Positions 38,282-47,032 of a stretch of DNA of 64,000 nt are shown in pieces. This DNA is from Mycolicibacter terrae (GTDB taxonomy: Bacteria; Actinomycetota; Actinomycetes; Mycobacteriales; Mycobacteriaceae): positions 4,402,001 to 4,466,000 of the forward strand of contig NZ_AP022564.1 in assembly GCF_010727125.1 (NCBI RefSeq), read 5' to 3'. The notes below the pieces were generated by a model, which saw only the letters and a program-made list of their open reading frames with translations, ran no database searches and was not told the DNA's origin. The position numbers and the translations under genes were made by a program. The first letter of the stretch is position 1. Each line of letters opens with the position of its first letter.

Positions 38282-38470
38282 TCAGATCGCCAGCGCGTAG
38301 ACCTCGACGCAGCGGCAGCCGACCGCCTCACAATCCAGGGCGAACGAATGCAGCAGCACCTCTCCGGGGCAACCGTCCTCGGTGCACTCGGCGGCGTGCA
38401 ACACGTGGTGGATGAGCGTGCCGTGGCAGTGCTCCAACCCCGCCCGGCAGGCTCGGCAGTGGTCATCCAT
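38282..38470 (-). CDS. Small cysteine- and histidine-rich protein
   Basis: A 62-residue protein with eight cysteines and six histidines. Cysteine spacing is CRAC at residues 5-8, Cys15, Cys29 and Cys34 (CTEDGCPG), Cys47, and CRC at 52-54; histidines cluster in HCHGTLIHHVLH. The pattern suggests one or two zinc or other metal sites. It has no membrane segment. The ATG overlaps nothing and lies 49 bases from the metallopeptidase gene, which is upstream on the same strand. I recall similar small proteins in other mycobacteria but no described function. Confidence 0.65.
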   Translation of the reverse strand: MDDHCRACRAGLEHCHGTLIHHVLHAAECTEDGCPGEVLLHSFALDCEAVGCRCVEVYALAI

Positions 38471-38519
38471 GGGTTGTTCTTAGCACTGCGGGCCGACAAC
38501 ATCGCCGCGCCGCGCGGAC

Positions 38520-38870
38520 TCAACCCCAGCCGAGTTCGTGCAACCGGTCGTCGTCGATGCCGAAGTGGTGGGCGATCTCATGGATCACCGTGATCCGCAC
38601 TTCGTCGACGACCTCGTCGTCGGAGCCGCACATCTCCAGTAGCGCGTCCCGGTAGATCGTGATGGTGTCCGGCAGCGATCCGGCGTAGTTCGAGTCGCGC
38701 TCGGTCAGCGCCACCCCTTCGTAGAGCCCGAGCAGCTCGGGTTCCTCGGCGTTGCGGTCCTCCACCAGGACCACGACGTTGTCGAAGGCGGCGGCCAGTT
38801 CGGCCGGGATCAGATCCAGTGCGTCGGCGACGAGTCCGTCGAACCGGCGCGGGTCCATCTGCACACTCAC
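38520..38870 (-). CDS. Zincin-like metallopeptidase family protein (Rv3836 type)
   Basis: A 116-residue protein of the small minimal zincin family (PF06262). The metal motif is VIHEIAHHFGIDDDRLHELGW: HExxH, with a further histidine eight residues on. Other family text is LIPAELAAAFDNVVVLVED and GLYEGVALTERDSNYAGSL. No protease activity is established for the group. The GTG start overlaps the stop of the upstream Rv3835-like gene by 4 bases (GTGA), so translation is coupled. Confidence 0.85.
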   Translation of the reverse strand: MSVQMDPRRFDGLVADALDLIPAELAAAFDNVVVLVEDRNAEEPELLGLYEGVALTERDSNYAGSLPDTITIYRDALLEMCGSDDEVVDEVRITVIHEIAHHFGIDDDRLHELGWG

Positions 38871-39985
38871 CGGGGCTGGCTACCTACGGGCAATTGATTC
38901 AGCCGCTCCGCGGGAATCGATGGCGGCGGGACCGGCGGCTGCCCGTTGATCAGCAGCGGCCCGCGGGCGCTGTTGATCAGCGCCGCCCAGCCGCCGTTGC
39001 CCAGCGTGGCGCCGAGGCTGCACGCCACCTCGCGGCTCCCCGCCGACCAGCTCGGCAGGGAGATGGTGGCGTAAGTCAGCGTCAGCGTGGTGTCGCGCAG
39101 TTGCACCGGTGCCAGGTAGGCATCGGTGAGCCGGGTGCAGGTGTCCTTGATGAACGCGTCCTGCTCGGGTTCGGGCGGCAGCGCGTCGGGGAACCGCTCG
39201 GCCAGGTTGACCGTGCCGGTGACCTCCTTGGTGTGCGGCGCCGCGCAGTCGACCGGAACGTCGTTGGGCTGGTTGGTGGCCGGATCGATGCCCAGGCAGG
39301 TACCCGGCGGCCAGACCTTGGACTGGTCGATGTCGGCGACCTTGCCGGTGAAGGCGATCTGCTGGCCGCCCACCCCGGGCAGTTGCAGCCCGCACAACAT
39401 CCGGCGCTCGCCGTGCTGGCGCCACGCCCGCTCCCCGGCCCACAGCATGCTGGCGACGAACTTGCTGTGCGGGTCGAACTTCGCGCCCAGGTAGCGGCGC
39501 ACCGACGACTCGCACTGCTCCTGGGTGATCTGCTCGATGCGGGCGGTCGTCGGCGGCGGGGCGTCCGGGCCGTACTCGGCGCCCGGGAACATCTTCATGT
39601 CCACCGGACCGGCGACCTCGAACTTGTGCTCGTCGGCGCAGCTGACCACCGTCGCCCCGTCCAGGTCGTCCTCCGGCCAGTTCAGGCAGTCCCCGGCGAC
39701 CGCGCGGTCGATCGCCTCGTTGCCCTTGCCGATCCCGATGCCCAGCCCGGGTCCGGCGCCCTTGCCGCCCGGGCCGGTGGCCGGCTCGGCGCTCAAGTGG
39801 CCGAGCAGCCCGCCCGGCCCGTCTCCCAGTGCCGGAACCACGGTGACCAACCCGGCGATCAGCAGCCCGCCCAACGCGGTCAACAGCAGGGTGCGGCGGG
39901 TGGCGGCTGCCTGCAGCGTGCGCAGCCAAGACACCCGCTGGGCGGGTGAATTTTCCTCGTCGGCTGCCTTCGACATCCGGTCCAT
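38867..39985 (-). CDS. Septum-formation-family membrane protein (Rv3835 type)
   Basis: A 372-residue protein with a short cytoplasmic head, one membrane helix at residues about 35-52 (LLLTALGGLLIAGLVTVVPAL), a glycine/proline-rich linker, then two repeated extracytoplasmic modules. Each module has a paired-cysteine pattern (GDCLNWPEDD with VSCADEHKFEVAG; GTCLGIDPAT with VDCAAPHTKEVTG), typical of the septum formation domain (PF13845). This corresponds to M. tuberculosis Rv3835. Two starts three codons apart (39985, 39976) are possible; neither has a strong ribosome binding site. Confidence 0.8.
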   Translation of the reverse strand: MDRMSKAADEENSPAQRVSWLRTLQAAATRRTLLLTALGGLLIAGLVTVVPALGDGPGGLLGHLSAEPATGPGGKGAGPGLGIGIGKGNEAIDRAVAGDCLNWPEDDLDGATVVSCADEHKFEVAGPVDMKMFPGAEYGPDAPPPTTARIEQITQEQCESSVRRYLGAKFDPHSKFVASMLWAGERAWRQHGERRMLCGLQLPGVGGQQIAFTGKVADIDQSKVWPPGTCLGIDPATNQPNDVPVDCAAPHTKEVTGTVNLAERFPDALPPEPEQDAFIKDTCTRLTDAYLAPVQLRDTTLTLTYATISLPSWSAGSREVACSLGATLGNGGWAALINSARGPLLINGQPPVPPPSIPAERLNQLPVGSQPR

Positions 39986-40068
39986 TCTGACAGGCAGCCG
40001 CAGACGCGTGACCAATGATGCGAAAGTGATGCCGCTGGCCGGGCTGGACCTGGTTGTAGGGTTGCGCC

Positions 40069-41322
40069 GTGATCGACCTGAACCTGCTGCGTGAAGACCC
40101 CGACCGTGTCCGCCGCTCCCAGGTGGGTCGCGGCGAGGACCCGGCCCTGGTGGATGCCCTGCTGGCGGCCGACACCGCACGGCGTTCGGCGATCGCGGCG
40201 GCCGACACCCTGCGCGCCGAACAGAAGGCGGCCAGCCGGTCGGTCGGCGCCGCGTCGCCCGAGCAGCGGCCCGTCCTGCTGGCGCGGGCCAAGGAGTTGG
40301 CCGAGCAGGTCAAGGCTGCCGAAGCCGCCCAGGCCGACGCCGAGGCGACGTTCACCGCGGCACACCTGACGATCGCGAACGTCGTCATCGACGGGGTGCC
40401 CGCCGGCGGGGTGGACGACTACACGGTGCTCGACGTGGTCGGTGAGCCGCCGGCGATCCAGAACCCACGAGACCACCTGGAACTCGGTGAGTCGCTCGGC
40501 GTGATCGACATGGCCCGCGGCGCCAAGGTCTCCGGCTCGCGGTTCTACTTCCTGACCGGCCGCGGTGCGCTGCTGCAGCTCGGATTGCTGCAACTGGCGC
40601 TGCGGGTGGCGGTCGATAACGGGTTCACGCCGATGATCACCCCCGCGTTGGTGCGGCCCGAGATCATGTCCGGCACCGGATTCCTCGGAGCACACGCCGA
40701 GGAGGTGTACCGGCTCGAGGCCGACGACCTCTACCTGGTCGGCACCTCCGAGGTTCCGCTGGCCGGGTATCACTCCGACGAGATCCTGGACCTGTCCGGC
40801 GGGCCGCTGCGCTATGCCGGGTGGTCGTCGTGTTTTCGCCGGGAGGCCGGCAGCTACGGCAAGGACACCCGCGGCATCATCCGGGTGCATCAGTTCGACA
40901 AGGTGGAGGGCTTCGTCTACTGCCGGCCCGCCGAGGCCGAGGCCGAGCACGACCGGCTGCTCGGCTGGCAACGCGAGATGCTGGCCCACATCGAGGTGCC
41001 CTACCGGGTGATCGACGTCGCCGCGGGCGATCTGGGGTCTTCGGCGGCGCGCAAGTTCGACTGCGAGGCCTGGGTGCCGTCGCAGGGCACCTATCGGGAG
41101 CTGACGTCGACGTCGAACTGCACCACCTTCCAGGCGCGCCGGCTGGCCACCCGTTATCGCGACGCCAACGGCAAGCCGCAGACCGCCGCGACGCTCAACG
41201 GCACGCTGGCCACCACCCGCTGGCTGGTGGCGATCCTGGAGAACCATCAGCAGCCCGACGGCAGCGTCCGAGTGCCGAAGGCACTGGTGCCCTATGTGGG
41301 TGCCGAGGTGCTCGAACCGTAG
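40069..41322 (+). CDS. serS: Seryl-tRNA synthetase
   Basis: A 417-residue class IIa synthetase charging tRNA-Ser. The N-terminal 110 residues form the tRNA-binding coiled coil (charged, alanine-rich helices). The catalytic domain shows motif 2 at GWSSCFRREAGSYGKDTRGI, the serine-site TSEVPLAGYHSDEIL, FDKVEGFVYC, and motif 3 NGTLATTRWLVAILENHQQ. Length equals M. tuberculosis Rv3834c to within two residues. The start is GTG with MIDLNLLREDPDRVR, the usual SerS beginning. Confidence 0.98.
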   Translation: MIDLNLLREDPDRVRRSQVGRGEDPALVDALLAADTARRSAIAAADTLRAEQKAASRSVGAASPEQRPVLLARAKELAEQVKAAEAAQADAEATFTAAHLTIANVVIDGVPAGGVDDYTVLDVVGEPPAIQNPRDHLELGESLGVIDMARGAKVSGSRFYFLTGRGALLQLGLLQLALRVAVDNGFTPMITPALVRPEIMSGTGFLGAHAEEVYRLEADDLYLVGTSEVPLAGYHSDEILDLSGGPLRYAGWSSCFRREAGSYGKDTRGIIRVHQFDKVEGFVYCRPAEAEAEHDRLLGWQREMLAHIEVPYRVIDVAAGDLGSSAARKFDCEAWVPSQGTYRELTSTSNCTTFQARRLATRYRDANGKPQTAATLNGTLATTRWLVAILENHQQPDGSVRVPKALVPYVGAEVLEP

Positions 41323-41338
41323 TTCGGCACGGGCCGCG

Positions 41339-41812
41339 TCAGACCGAGACCTGGGCGTGGCGGCGCTGGCGTTCCATGGTGGCGAAGTAGAACGCGTAGG
41401 CGAACGCGCAACTGGTGAACAAGCTCGACACGAAGTACAGCCAGGGGCGCCGCAGCCCACGCCGGTACCCGTCGATGATGGTGAACAGCGGCAGCAGAAC
41501 GACATTGATGATGGTGTAGTCCTGGCTGGCCGAGCCGGCCGCGGGATTGGTGAACATCAGCTGGATGTAGTGCGTCCAGCTGCCCGGGCCCCAGATCGGA
41601 TTGTGGTTGGGGCCCTGGGCGTATTCGTTTACGAATCGGATGTTGAAGTACCAGCCCAGCCCGATCGAGGCGATGCCGATCACGTAATACACGAGTTCCA
41701 GAGGCGAGAACGCCCCGCCCCCAGTCGGTTTCGCAAAAACCCCGCGGTTGGATGCCACGATCCAGCCGACGGTCGCCAGGCCCAGCACTGCATGCACGAG
41801 GAGCGAGATCAT
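41339..41812 (-). CDS. DUF2834-like membrane protein
   Basis: A 157-residue membrane protein with four hydrophobic segments (about residues 3-20, 36-55, 92-110 and 120-140) and the wording FVNEYAQGPNHNPIWGP and FTNPAAGSASQDY between them, which resembles DUF2834. The ATG at 41812 is preferred because the 15 residues of a longer frame would cover the operator. It is divergent from the tetR gene and a palindromic operator lies 22 bases upstream of its start, so the TetR protein likely controls it. Function unknown. Confidence 0.7.
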   Translation of the reverse strand: MISLLVHAVLGLATVGWIVASNRGVFAKPTGGGAFSPLELVYYVIGIASIGLGWYFNIRFVNEYAQGPNHNPIWGPGSWTHYIQLMFTNPAAGSASQDYTIINVVLLPLFTIIDGYRRGLRRPWLYFVSSLFTSCAFAYAFYFATMERQRRHAQVSV

Positions 41813-41833
41813 GCGCTCAGTCTCACCACGGCC

Positions 41834-41856
41834 TGACAGTTTTGTCAATATTGTCA
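41834..41856. promoter_or_regulatory. TetR operator A, between DUF2834 and tetR genes
   Basis: The sequence CAGTTTTGTCAATATTG at 41837-41853 recurs exactly, on the opposite strand, at 42488-42504. The core GTCAATATTGTC at 41844-41855 is a palindrome with one mismatch, and a further GACA/TGTC repeat flanks it. It lies between divergent starts, 22 bases from one and 38 from the other. Confidence 0.8.
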
Positions 41857-41893
41857 TTCTGTGTGGCGGTGACGCTGCGGTACGTTTAGCCGC

Positions 41894-42481
41894 ATGCCCC
41901 GAGCGCCGCAGACCGCGCGCAGCGAACGCACTCGCGAAGCGCTGCGCCAGGCCGCGCTGGTCCGGTTTCTGGCCCAGGGTGTCGAGGACACCTCCGCCGA
42001 GCAGATCGCCGCCGACGCCGGTGTCTCACTGCGCACCTTTTATCGGCACTTCACCTCCAAACACGACCTGCTGTTCGCCGACTACGACGCCGGGCTGCAG
42101 TGGTTCCGCAGCGCGCTGTCCGCCCGGCCGCCCGCCGAGCCGACGATCGAATCGGTGCAGGCCGCTATCTTCGCGTTTCCCTACGACGTTGAGGCCGTGA
42201 CCCGCATTGCCGCGCTGCGCGCCGAAGAGCTCGACCCGGAGCGGATCGTGCGCCATATCCGTCAGGTCGAAGCCGACTTCGCCGACGCGGTCGCCGAGCG
42301 GCTGCGGGGGAGAGCCGCCGACACCGGGCCCGACGAGCGGTTGCGGGTCGCGGTGACGGCGCGCTGTATCGCCGCCGCGGTCTTCGCCGCGATGGAGGTC
42401 TGGATGCTCGGCGAGGAACGTTCGCTGGCCGAGCTGGCCCGGATGTGCCGGACCGCGCTGAACTCGTTGCAGAACCTCTAG
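41894..42481 (+). CDS. TetR-family transcriptional regulator (Rv3830c type)
   Basis: A 195-residue TetR-family protein. The DNA-binding domain is at residues about 8-55, with helix-turn-helix text TSAEQIAADAGVSLRTFYRH FTSKHDLLF (written with a break). The C-terminal ligand domain is helical and shows no recognised ligand motif. Identical operator sequences lie before it and directly after it, which suggests it represses itself, the DUF2834 gene and the downstream oxidoreductase. This trio corresponds to M. tuberculosis Rv3829c-Rv3831. Confidence 0.9.
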   Translation: MPRAPQTARSERTREALRQAALVRFLAQGVEDTSAEQIAADAGVSLRTFYRHFTSKHDLLFADYDAGLQWFRSALSARPPAEPTIESVQAAIFAFPYDVEAVTRIAALRAEELDPERIVRHIRQVEADFADAVAERLRGRAADTGPDERLRVAVTARCIAAAVFAAMEVWMLGEERSLAELARMCRTALNSLQNL

Positions 42482-42485
42482 TTAC

Positions 42486-42504
42486 GTCAATATTGACAAA
42501 ACTG
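42486..42504. promoter_or_regulatory. TetR operator B, upstream of the FAD oxidoreductase
   Basis: GTCAATATTGAC at 42486-42497 is a perfect 12-base palindrome, and 42488-42504 is the exact reverse complement of 17 bases of operator A. It begins 5 bases after the tetR stop and lies 45-63 bases upstream of the oxidoreductase start. Confidence 0.8.
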
Positions 42505-42548
42505 GGCCTCCGTGTCAGCCTCGGCTCAACGGAAGGGCGGGTGCCGGG

Positions 42549-44123
42549 GTGAGCTTCAAGACCGATTACGACGTGATCGTCATAGGTGCCGGGCACAACG
42601 GCTTGGCCGCGGCGCTCATCCTGCAGCGCGCCGGGCTGCGCACGCTGTGCCTGGAGGCCGGGCGCTACGCCGGCGGGATGTCCTCGACGGTGGAGTTGTT
42701 CGACGGCTACCGGTTCGAGATCGCCGGCTCGGTGCAGTTCCCGACGTCGGCCGCGGTCAGCGCGGAACTGGGCCTGGACGGCCTGGACAGCATCGACCTC
42801 GAGGTGATGTCGGTGGCGATGCGCGGCGTCGGCGACGACCCGCTGATCCAATACACCGACCCGATGAAGCTGTTCACCCACCTGTCCGAGGTGCACGGCG
42901 CCGAGGCCGTCAACGGCATGGCCGGGCTGCTGGCCTGGAGCCAAGCCCCCACCCGGGCGCTGGGGCGCTTCGAGGCCGGCCGCCCGCCGAAGACTCTCGA
43001 CGAGATGTATGCCTGCGCCACAAACGAATTCGAACGCTCCGCCATCGATGACATGTTGTTCGGGTCGGTCACCGACGTGCTGGACCGCTACCTGCCCGAC
43101 CGGGAGAAGCATGCGGCGCTGCGGGGTTCGTTCACCGTGCTGGCCGTCAACACGCTCTACCGCGGACCGTCCACCCCCGGCAGCGCGGCGGCCCTGGCCT
43201 ACGGTCTCGGGGTCCCCGACGAGAACACCGTGCTGATGAAGAAGCTGCGCGGCGGGATCGGGGCGCTCACCGGGCATCTGCATGAGACGTTCACCGCTGC
43301 CGGCGGTGAGCTGCGACTGCGCACCAAGGTCTCCGAGATCCTCGTCGACGAAGCCGGTACCCGGGTGGCGGGGGTGTGCACCGAGACCGGTGACACCCAC
43401 ACCGCACCCGTGGTGGTCTCGGCCATCGCCCCCGATGTCACCGTCACGTCGCTGATCGACGCGACCGTCCTGCCCGAGGACATCCGAGCCCGCTACGCCC
43501 GCACCGACCATCGCGGCTCCTACCTGCAGATGCACTTCGCGCTGGAGGAGGCGCCCGAGTTCGCCGCGCCCTATCAGGCGCTCAACGACCCCGCCATGCA
43601 GGCCTCACTGGGGATCTTCTGCACGCCCGAGGAAGTGCAGCAGCAGTGGGAGGACGCGCGGCGCGGCATCGTTCCGGCCGATCCGACCGTGGTGCTGCAG
43701 ATCCCGTCGTTGCACGACCCCGATCTGGCGCCGGCCGGCAAGCACGCCGCATCGGCGTTCGCGCTGTGGTTCCCGATCGAAGGCGACGGCAACTACGGCG
43801 AGATGAAGGTCGAGATGGGGCAACGGGTGATCGACAAGATCACCCGGCTGGCACCGAATTTCGAGCGCAGCATCACCCGCCACACCACCTTCACCCCACG
43901 CCATATGGGCACCATGTTCGGTGCGCCCGGCGGCGACTACTGCCACGGACTGCTGAACCCCGACCAGATCGGTCCCAACCGGCCCGGCGCCCGCGGCTTC
44001 GTCGGCCAGCCGTTGCCGGTCGAAGGACTGTATCTGGGCAGTGCGGGCTGTCACGGCGGCCCGGGGATCACGTTCATCCCCGGCTACAACGCCGCCCACG
44101 CGGTGCTGGCGGACCGGACCTAG
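42549..44123 (+). CDS. FAD-dependent oxidoreductase, phytoene desaturase/PYROXD2 type
   Basis: A 524-residue flavoprotein (M. tuberculosis Rv3829c type). The N-terminal Rossmann fold is YDVIVIGAGHNGLAAALIL, followed by the GG doublet LEAGRYAGGMSSTVEL. The C-terminal FAD signature is LYLGSAGCHGGPGITFIPGY. The overall pattern follows carotenoid desaturase-like and PYROXD2 proteins, but no carotenoid genes neighbour it, so the substrate is open. The GTG start has GGAAGGG about 12 bases upstream. The operator in front indicates TetR control. Confidence 0.88.
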   Translation: MSFKTDYDVIVIGAGHNGLAAALILQRAGLRTLCLEAGRYAGGMSSTVELFDGYRFEIAGSVQFPTSAAVSAELGLDGLDSIDLEVMSVAMRGVGDDPLIQYTDPMKLFTHLSEVHGAEAVNGMAGLLAWSQAPTRALGRFEAGRPPKTLDEMYACATNEFERSAIDDMLFGSVTDVLDRYLPDREKHAALRGSFTVLAVNTLYRGPSTPGSAAALAYGLGVPDENTVLMKKLRGGIGALTGHLHETFTAAGGELRLRTKVSEILVDEAGTRVAGVCTETGDTHTAPVVVSAIAPDVTVTSLIDATVLPEDIRARYARTDHRGSYLQMHFALEEAPEFAAPYQALNDPAMQASLGIFCTPEEVQQQWEDARRGIVPADPTVVLQIPSLHDPDLAPAGKHAASAFALWFPIEGDGNYGEMKVEMGQRVIDKITRLAPNFERSITRHTTFTPRHMGTMFGAPGGDYCHGLLNPDQIGPNRPGARGFVGQPLPVEGLYLGSAGCHGGPGITFIPGYNAAHAVLADRT

Positions 44124-44135
44124 AGCGGGCACAGC

Positions 44136-44681
44136 TCAGCCGGTCAGCTCACCGGAGATGTCCTGGCGGCTGAGACCACCCTGCTGCCGCTGGTCGGACA
44201 GGTTCCGGCATTCGCCGTAGATCTTGACGCTGCCGGTGCTGGGGTGATCGGGCCACGGGGCCAGCATCGCCATCATCTGGTCCTGGTGGAGCACCCGGCC
44301 GTGCGGCACCTTGCCCGGCGGCGGCCCCTCGCTCCAGCCGAGGCCGAGCATCGTCGCCGCCACCTGGTCCAGGTAGGCCTGCTGGTCGACCGCGGGCGGG
44401 AAGGTGAACGTCACCGTTGCCACGCCGCGGTAGGGCGCTTCGTTCTGGTCGTTGCAGGACTCGAACCGGAACGAGGCGGTGTAGTCGTGGAACTCGGCGG
44501 CCCGCACGAGCTGCTTGGCCGGCTCGACGACCTGGGCCCGGGTCTGTTCGTCGCTCAGCTCGGGCCCTTCGAGTTCGTTCCGGCGGTCCTGGGGAAACAT
44601 TGTGCAGCCTCCTGTCGCTAATGCCGCTGCGAGCACTGCCACCGCCCGGCGCCACCTGCGCTCAGCGGTACTGATGGTCAT
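44136..44681 (-). CDS. Lipoprotein of unknown function next to a DUF1023 hydrolase
   Basis: A 181-residue exported lipoprotein. The signal peptide has twin basic residues (AERRWRRAVAVLAAALATGG) and a lipobox LATGGC with the lipidated cysteine at about residue 26. The mature part is polar and has three more cysteines (FESCNDQNE, YGECRNLSD). ATG at 44681 lies inside the 3' end of the hydrolase gene, so translation is coupled. I do not recognise a family. Pairing of an exported hydrolase with a lipoprotein suggests a partner or immunity role, which is inference. Confidence 0.75.
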   Translation of the reverse strand: MTISTAERRWRRAVAVLAAALATGGCTMFPQDRRNELEGPELSDEQTRAQVVEPAKQLVRAAEFHDYTASFRFESCNDQNEAPYRGVATVTFTFPPAVDQQAYLDQVAATMLGLGWSEGPPPGKVPHGRVLHQDQMMAMLAPWPDHPSTGSVKIYGECRNLSDQRQQGGLSRQDISGELTG

Positions 44682-46641
44682 CGGTGATCGTTGCTGGTGC
44701 ACGCTTGCCTTCCGGGTCGATGAGTGCCGGCGTCCCGGGTATGCGGGTGTCCACGTGCGGCAGGTTGACGTCGCCGACGAGCGGGATGTGGACCTTCTCC
44801 GGCAGGCCGATGTGAGCTTGGCGGCGGCCCTCGGCGACCAGGCCGCTGTCGGCCAGCGACGACGACTTGCCCGCGGAGATGTCGGTCATCGCGCGCAGGG
44901 ATTCGCTGCCCATGTCGTAGTAGCGGGAATGATCGCCGAAGGCCAGGCCCTGGTGGCCGACCGCCTCGGCATGGAAGCGCACCGACCCGTAGCTGTCGCC
45001 GGCGGGGTCGGTGCCCAGCCCGGCCATGTCTCCCAGCGGGTGGTGCATCGTGTGGTTGATGAAGTCCGGCGCGAGCCCGGACTGACCCAACCATGAGACC
45101 GGGTCGCTGGACGCGGCCCCGACGAAGACCTGGCCGCCGTCGAGATGGAAGTCGGCGGCGCTTTTGGCCACATCCGTTCCGGGACAGCCGATGAGCACCG
45201 CGTCATTGGCGTGCATTCCACTGTTGGCGAACGCGTCCGCCACCGTCGTCGCACCGTAGGAATGGCCGATCACCGTCACGTGCGACGACAACCCGGCGTC
45301 GTGGGTGGCCGACAGTCCGTTGACGTCGCCGGCCAGCATCGCCCCTCCGTCGCGCGCCAGCTCCGGGGTGGCGATCCGCAGATCGTCGGGCGCGTCCGGG
45401 GCGTCGTAGCCCATCCAGGCGATCACCGACGCCGGCTCACCGGGCGTTGCCGAGCGCATCTGGTCGTAGAGGTTGGTGGCGTCACTGCTTTCCAGCCAGC
45501 CCTGCTGCACGCTGTTGCCGGTGCCGGGAACCACCACCGCGGTGTTGGCGGCACGGTCGGGGTTTCCGATCGCCACCGCCGCCTTGCCCTGCCCGTTGAA
45601 GGCCAGCGGGTCATAGGCCCACAGCAATGCCTGGCGCTCGACGTTGCCGTTGGCATCGACCTCGCCGGCCATGTGCTCCAGGCCCTTTTCGGTCTGTACC
45701 GCGTTGGTGTAGCGGGCGGCGTCGTCGGCCGACAGCCCGTAGCCGCCGGGATTGTGCAGCACGTCGTCGACCGAGACGCCGCGCAGGTTGGCCAGGTCGC
45801 GGACCCGGTTGAGATCGTCGTGCAGCACCGCGAGGTTGACCTCGTTGCGGGCATCGGCGGGGATGCCGTTGAGGTTGCCCAAGCCGGGATCGTGTTGGGC
45901 GACATAGGCCGCCCGCTGCTGCGGGGTCAACGAGTTCCACCAGTCGGTGACCACCCGCGGGTCGGTGCCCGACGGCGGAATCGGCATCAGTGGGTCGCCC
46001 AGCGGGGAGGTCACCTGGTCGAGGTTCTTGACCAGCCCCGGGTCATAACCCTCGGCGCGCAGCCGGGCCTCGGCGGCGCGCAATGCGGTCAGGTAGGTGT
46101 CGCGGATGACCCGGACGCGGCGCAGCGTCTCGGCGGTGTCGTCGATCGCCGCCTGCTGAAGCTCGGCGATCTGGTCGTGGACTCCCCGGCGCTGCGCGGC
46201 GGTCAGGTCCGGGTTCTGATCCACCTGGAACAGCTGGGTCAGGTGGGCATCGATGCTCTGCAGCACGGCCTCCAGCTCGGAGATGCAGGCGGCCGAGGAC
46301 TTCTGCGCCTCGGCCAGTGCCGCGGCGATGCTCTCCAGATCGGCGGCGATCTTCGGCAGCTGCTCGGCCTGCACACCCAGTGAGGTGGTGACCAGCTGCA
46401 CCTGGGCGGCGTCGTTGATCGGATGATCGCCGTTCTCCCGATTCCAGGCGCCCTCGAACCGCTTGCGGGCCTGCTCGAAGGTGGCGTCGGCTTCGGCGGC
46501 GGACTGGCCCGCGTTGTGAAACGCCCGCGTCAGGCCGTCGATCTGGGCCGGCCGGCCGTGCTGCAGTGCGGCGTTGATGGCCCACGGATCACCACCGGCC
46601 TCGGCGATCAACAGGGGGATGCTGATCGACTCCAGGTGCAC
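44662..46641 (-). CDS. Large alpha/beta hydrolase (DUF1023) with helical N-terminal domain
   Basis: A 659-residue protein. Residues 1-215 are long alpha-helices with a WNREN turn near residue 67, like ESX/WXG100-type helical domains. Residues about 225-330 form a linker with DWWNSLTPQQRAAYVAQH. The C-terminal DUF1023 (PF06259) hydrolase shows NTAVVVPGTGNSVQQGW, the nucleophile serine in TVIGHSYGATTVADA, and HSRYYD. There is no signal peptide, so secretion, if any, would need a type VII or other route. The GTG start has AAGGGG upstream. The lipoprotein gene overlaps its end by 20 bases. Confidence 0.8.
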   Translation of the reverse strand: MHLESISIPLLIAEAGGDPWAINAALQHGRPAQIDGLTRAFHNAGQSAAEADATFEQARKRFEGAWNRENGDHPINDAAQVQLVTTSLGVQAEQLPKIAADLESIAAALAEAQKSSAACISELEAVLQSIDAHLTQLFQVDQNPDLTAAQRRGVHDQIAELQQAAIDDTAETLRRVRVIRDTYLTALRAAEARLRAEGYDPGLVKNLDQVTSPLGDPLMPIPPSGTDPRVVTDWWNSLTPQQRAAYVAQHDPGLGNLNGIPADARNEVNLAVLHDDLNRVRDLANLRGVSVDDVLHNPGGYGLSADDAARYTNAVQTEKGLEHMAGEVDANGNVERQALLWAYDPLAFNGQGKAAVAIGNPDRAANTAVVVPGTGNSVQQGWLESSDATNLYDQMRSATPGEPASVIAWMGYDAPDAPDDLRIATPELARDGGAMLAGDVNGLSATHDAGLSSHVTVIGHSYGATTVADAFANSGMHANDAVLIGCPGTDVAKSAADFHLDGGQVFVGAASSDPVSWLGQSGLAPDFINHTMHHPLGDMAGLGTDPAGDSYGSVRFHAEAVGHQGLAFGDHSRYYDMGSESLRAMTDISAGKSSSLADSGLVAEGRRQAHIGLPEKVHIPLVGDVNLPHVDTRIPGTPALIDPEGKRAPATITDDHQYR

Positions 46642-46705
46642 CGATCACCCCTTAAATCCAGCGGCGATCAACGCTACCACCGCGAGGAGCGGCGTCAATT
46701 CACTC

Positions 46706-47032
46706 TCAAGTCGCCAGCAGCTCGTCGAGCAGCTCCCGAAACGCCTGCGGGTCCGCCGGGGTGAACGCCGGCCGCGGCCACGGGTGGCCGTGCAGCTCCA
46801 GGGTGATCAACGTGGACCGCAACGGCCGCTTGACGTCCAGCGGCAGCCAGCGCCGCAGATCCGAGCTGCCCCAGATCCGAAACCGGTGAGCCAGACCCAG
46901 CGGCTCGGTGTGGTAGCCGCGAATGGCCGACAACGGGATCACCTTCGACGTTCCGGATGGAAAGTGATAGCGGCGCAACGTGATCGCCTTGCGGTCCAGG
47001 GCGACCAGGCCGTCGTCGTAGGAACCGCTCAC
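46706..47032 (-). CDS. Small PH-like-domain hypothetical protein
   Basis: A 108-residue soluble protein. The text YDDGLVALDRKAITLRRYHF, KVIPLSAIRGYHTEPLG and the alternating beta strands suggest a bacterial PH-like fold (bPH2 or similar); this is a tentative call. The GTG at 47032 overlaps the stop of the MBL-Rieske gene by 4 bases (GTGA), so it is translationally coupled to that enzyme and may serve it. No membrane segment is present. Confidence 0.65.
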   Translation of the reverse strand: MSGSYDDGLVALDRKAITLRRYHFPSGTSKVIPLSAIRGYHTEPLGLAHRFRIWGSSDLRRWLPLDVKRPLRSTLITLELHGHPWPRPAFTPADPQAFRELLDELLAT

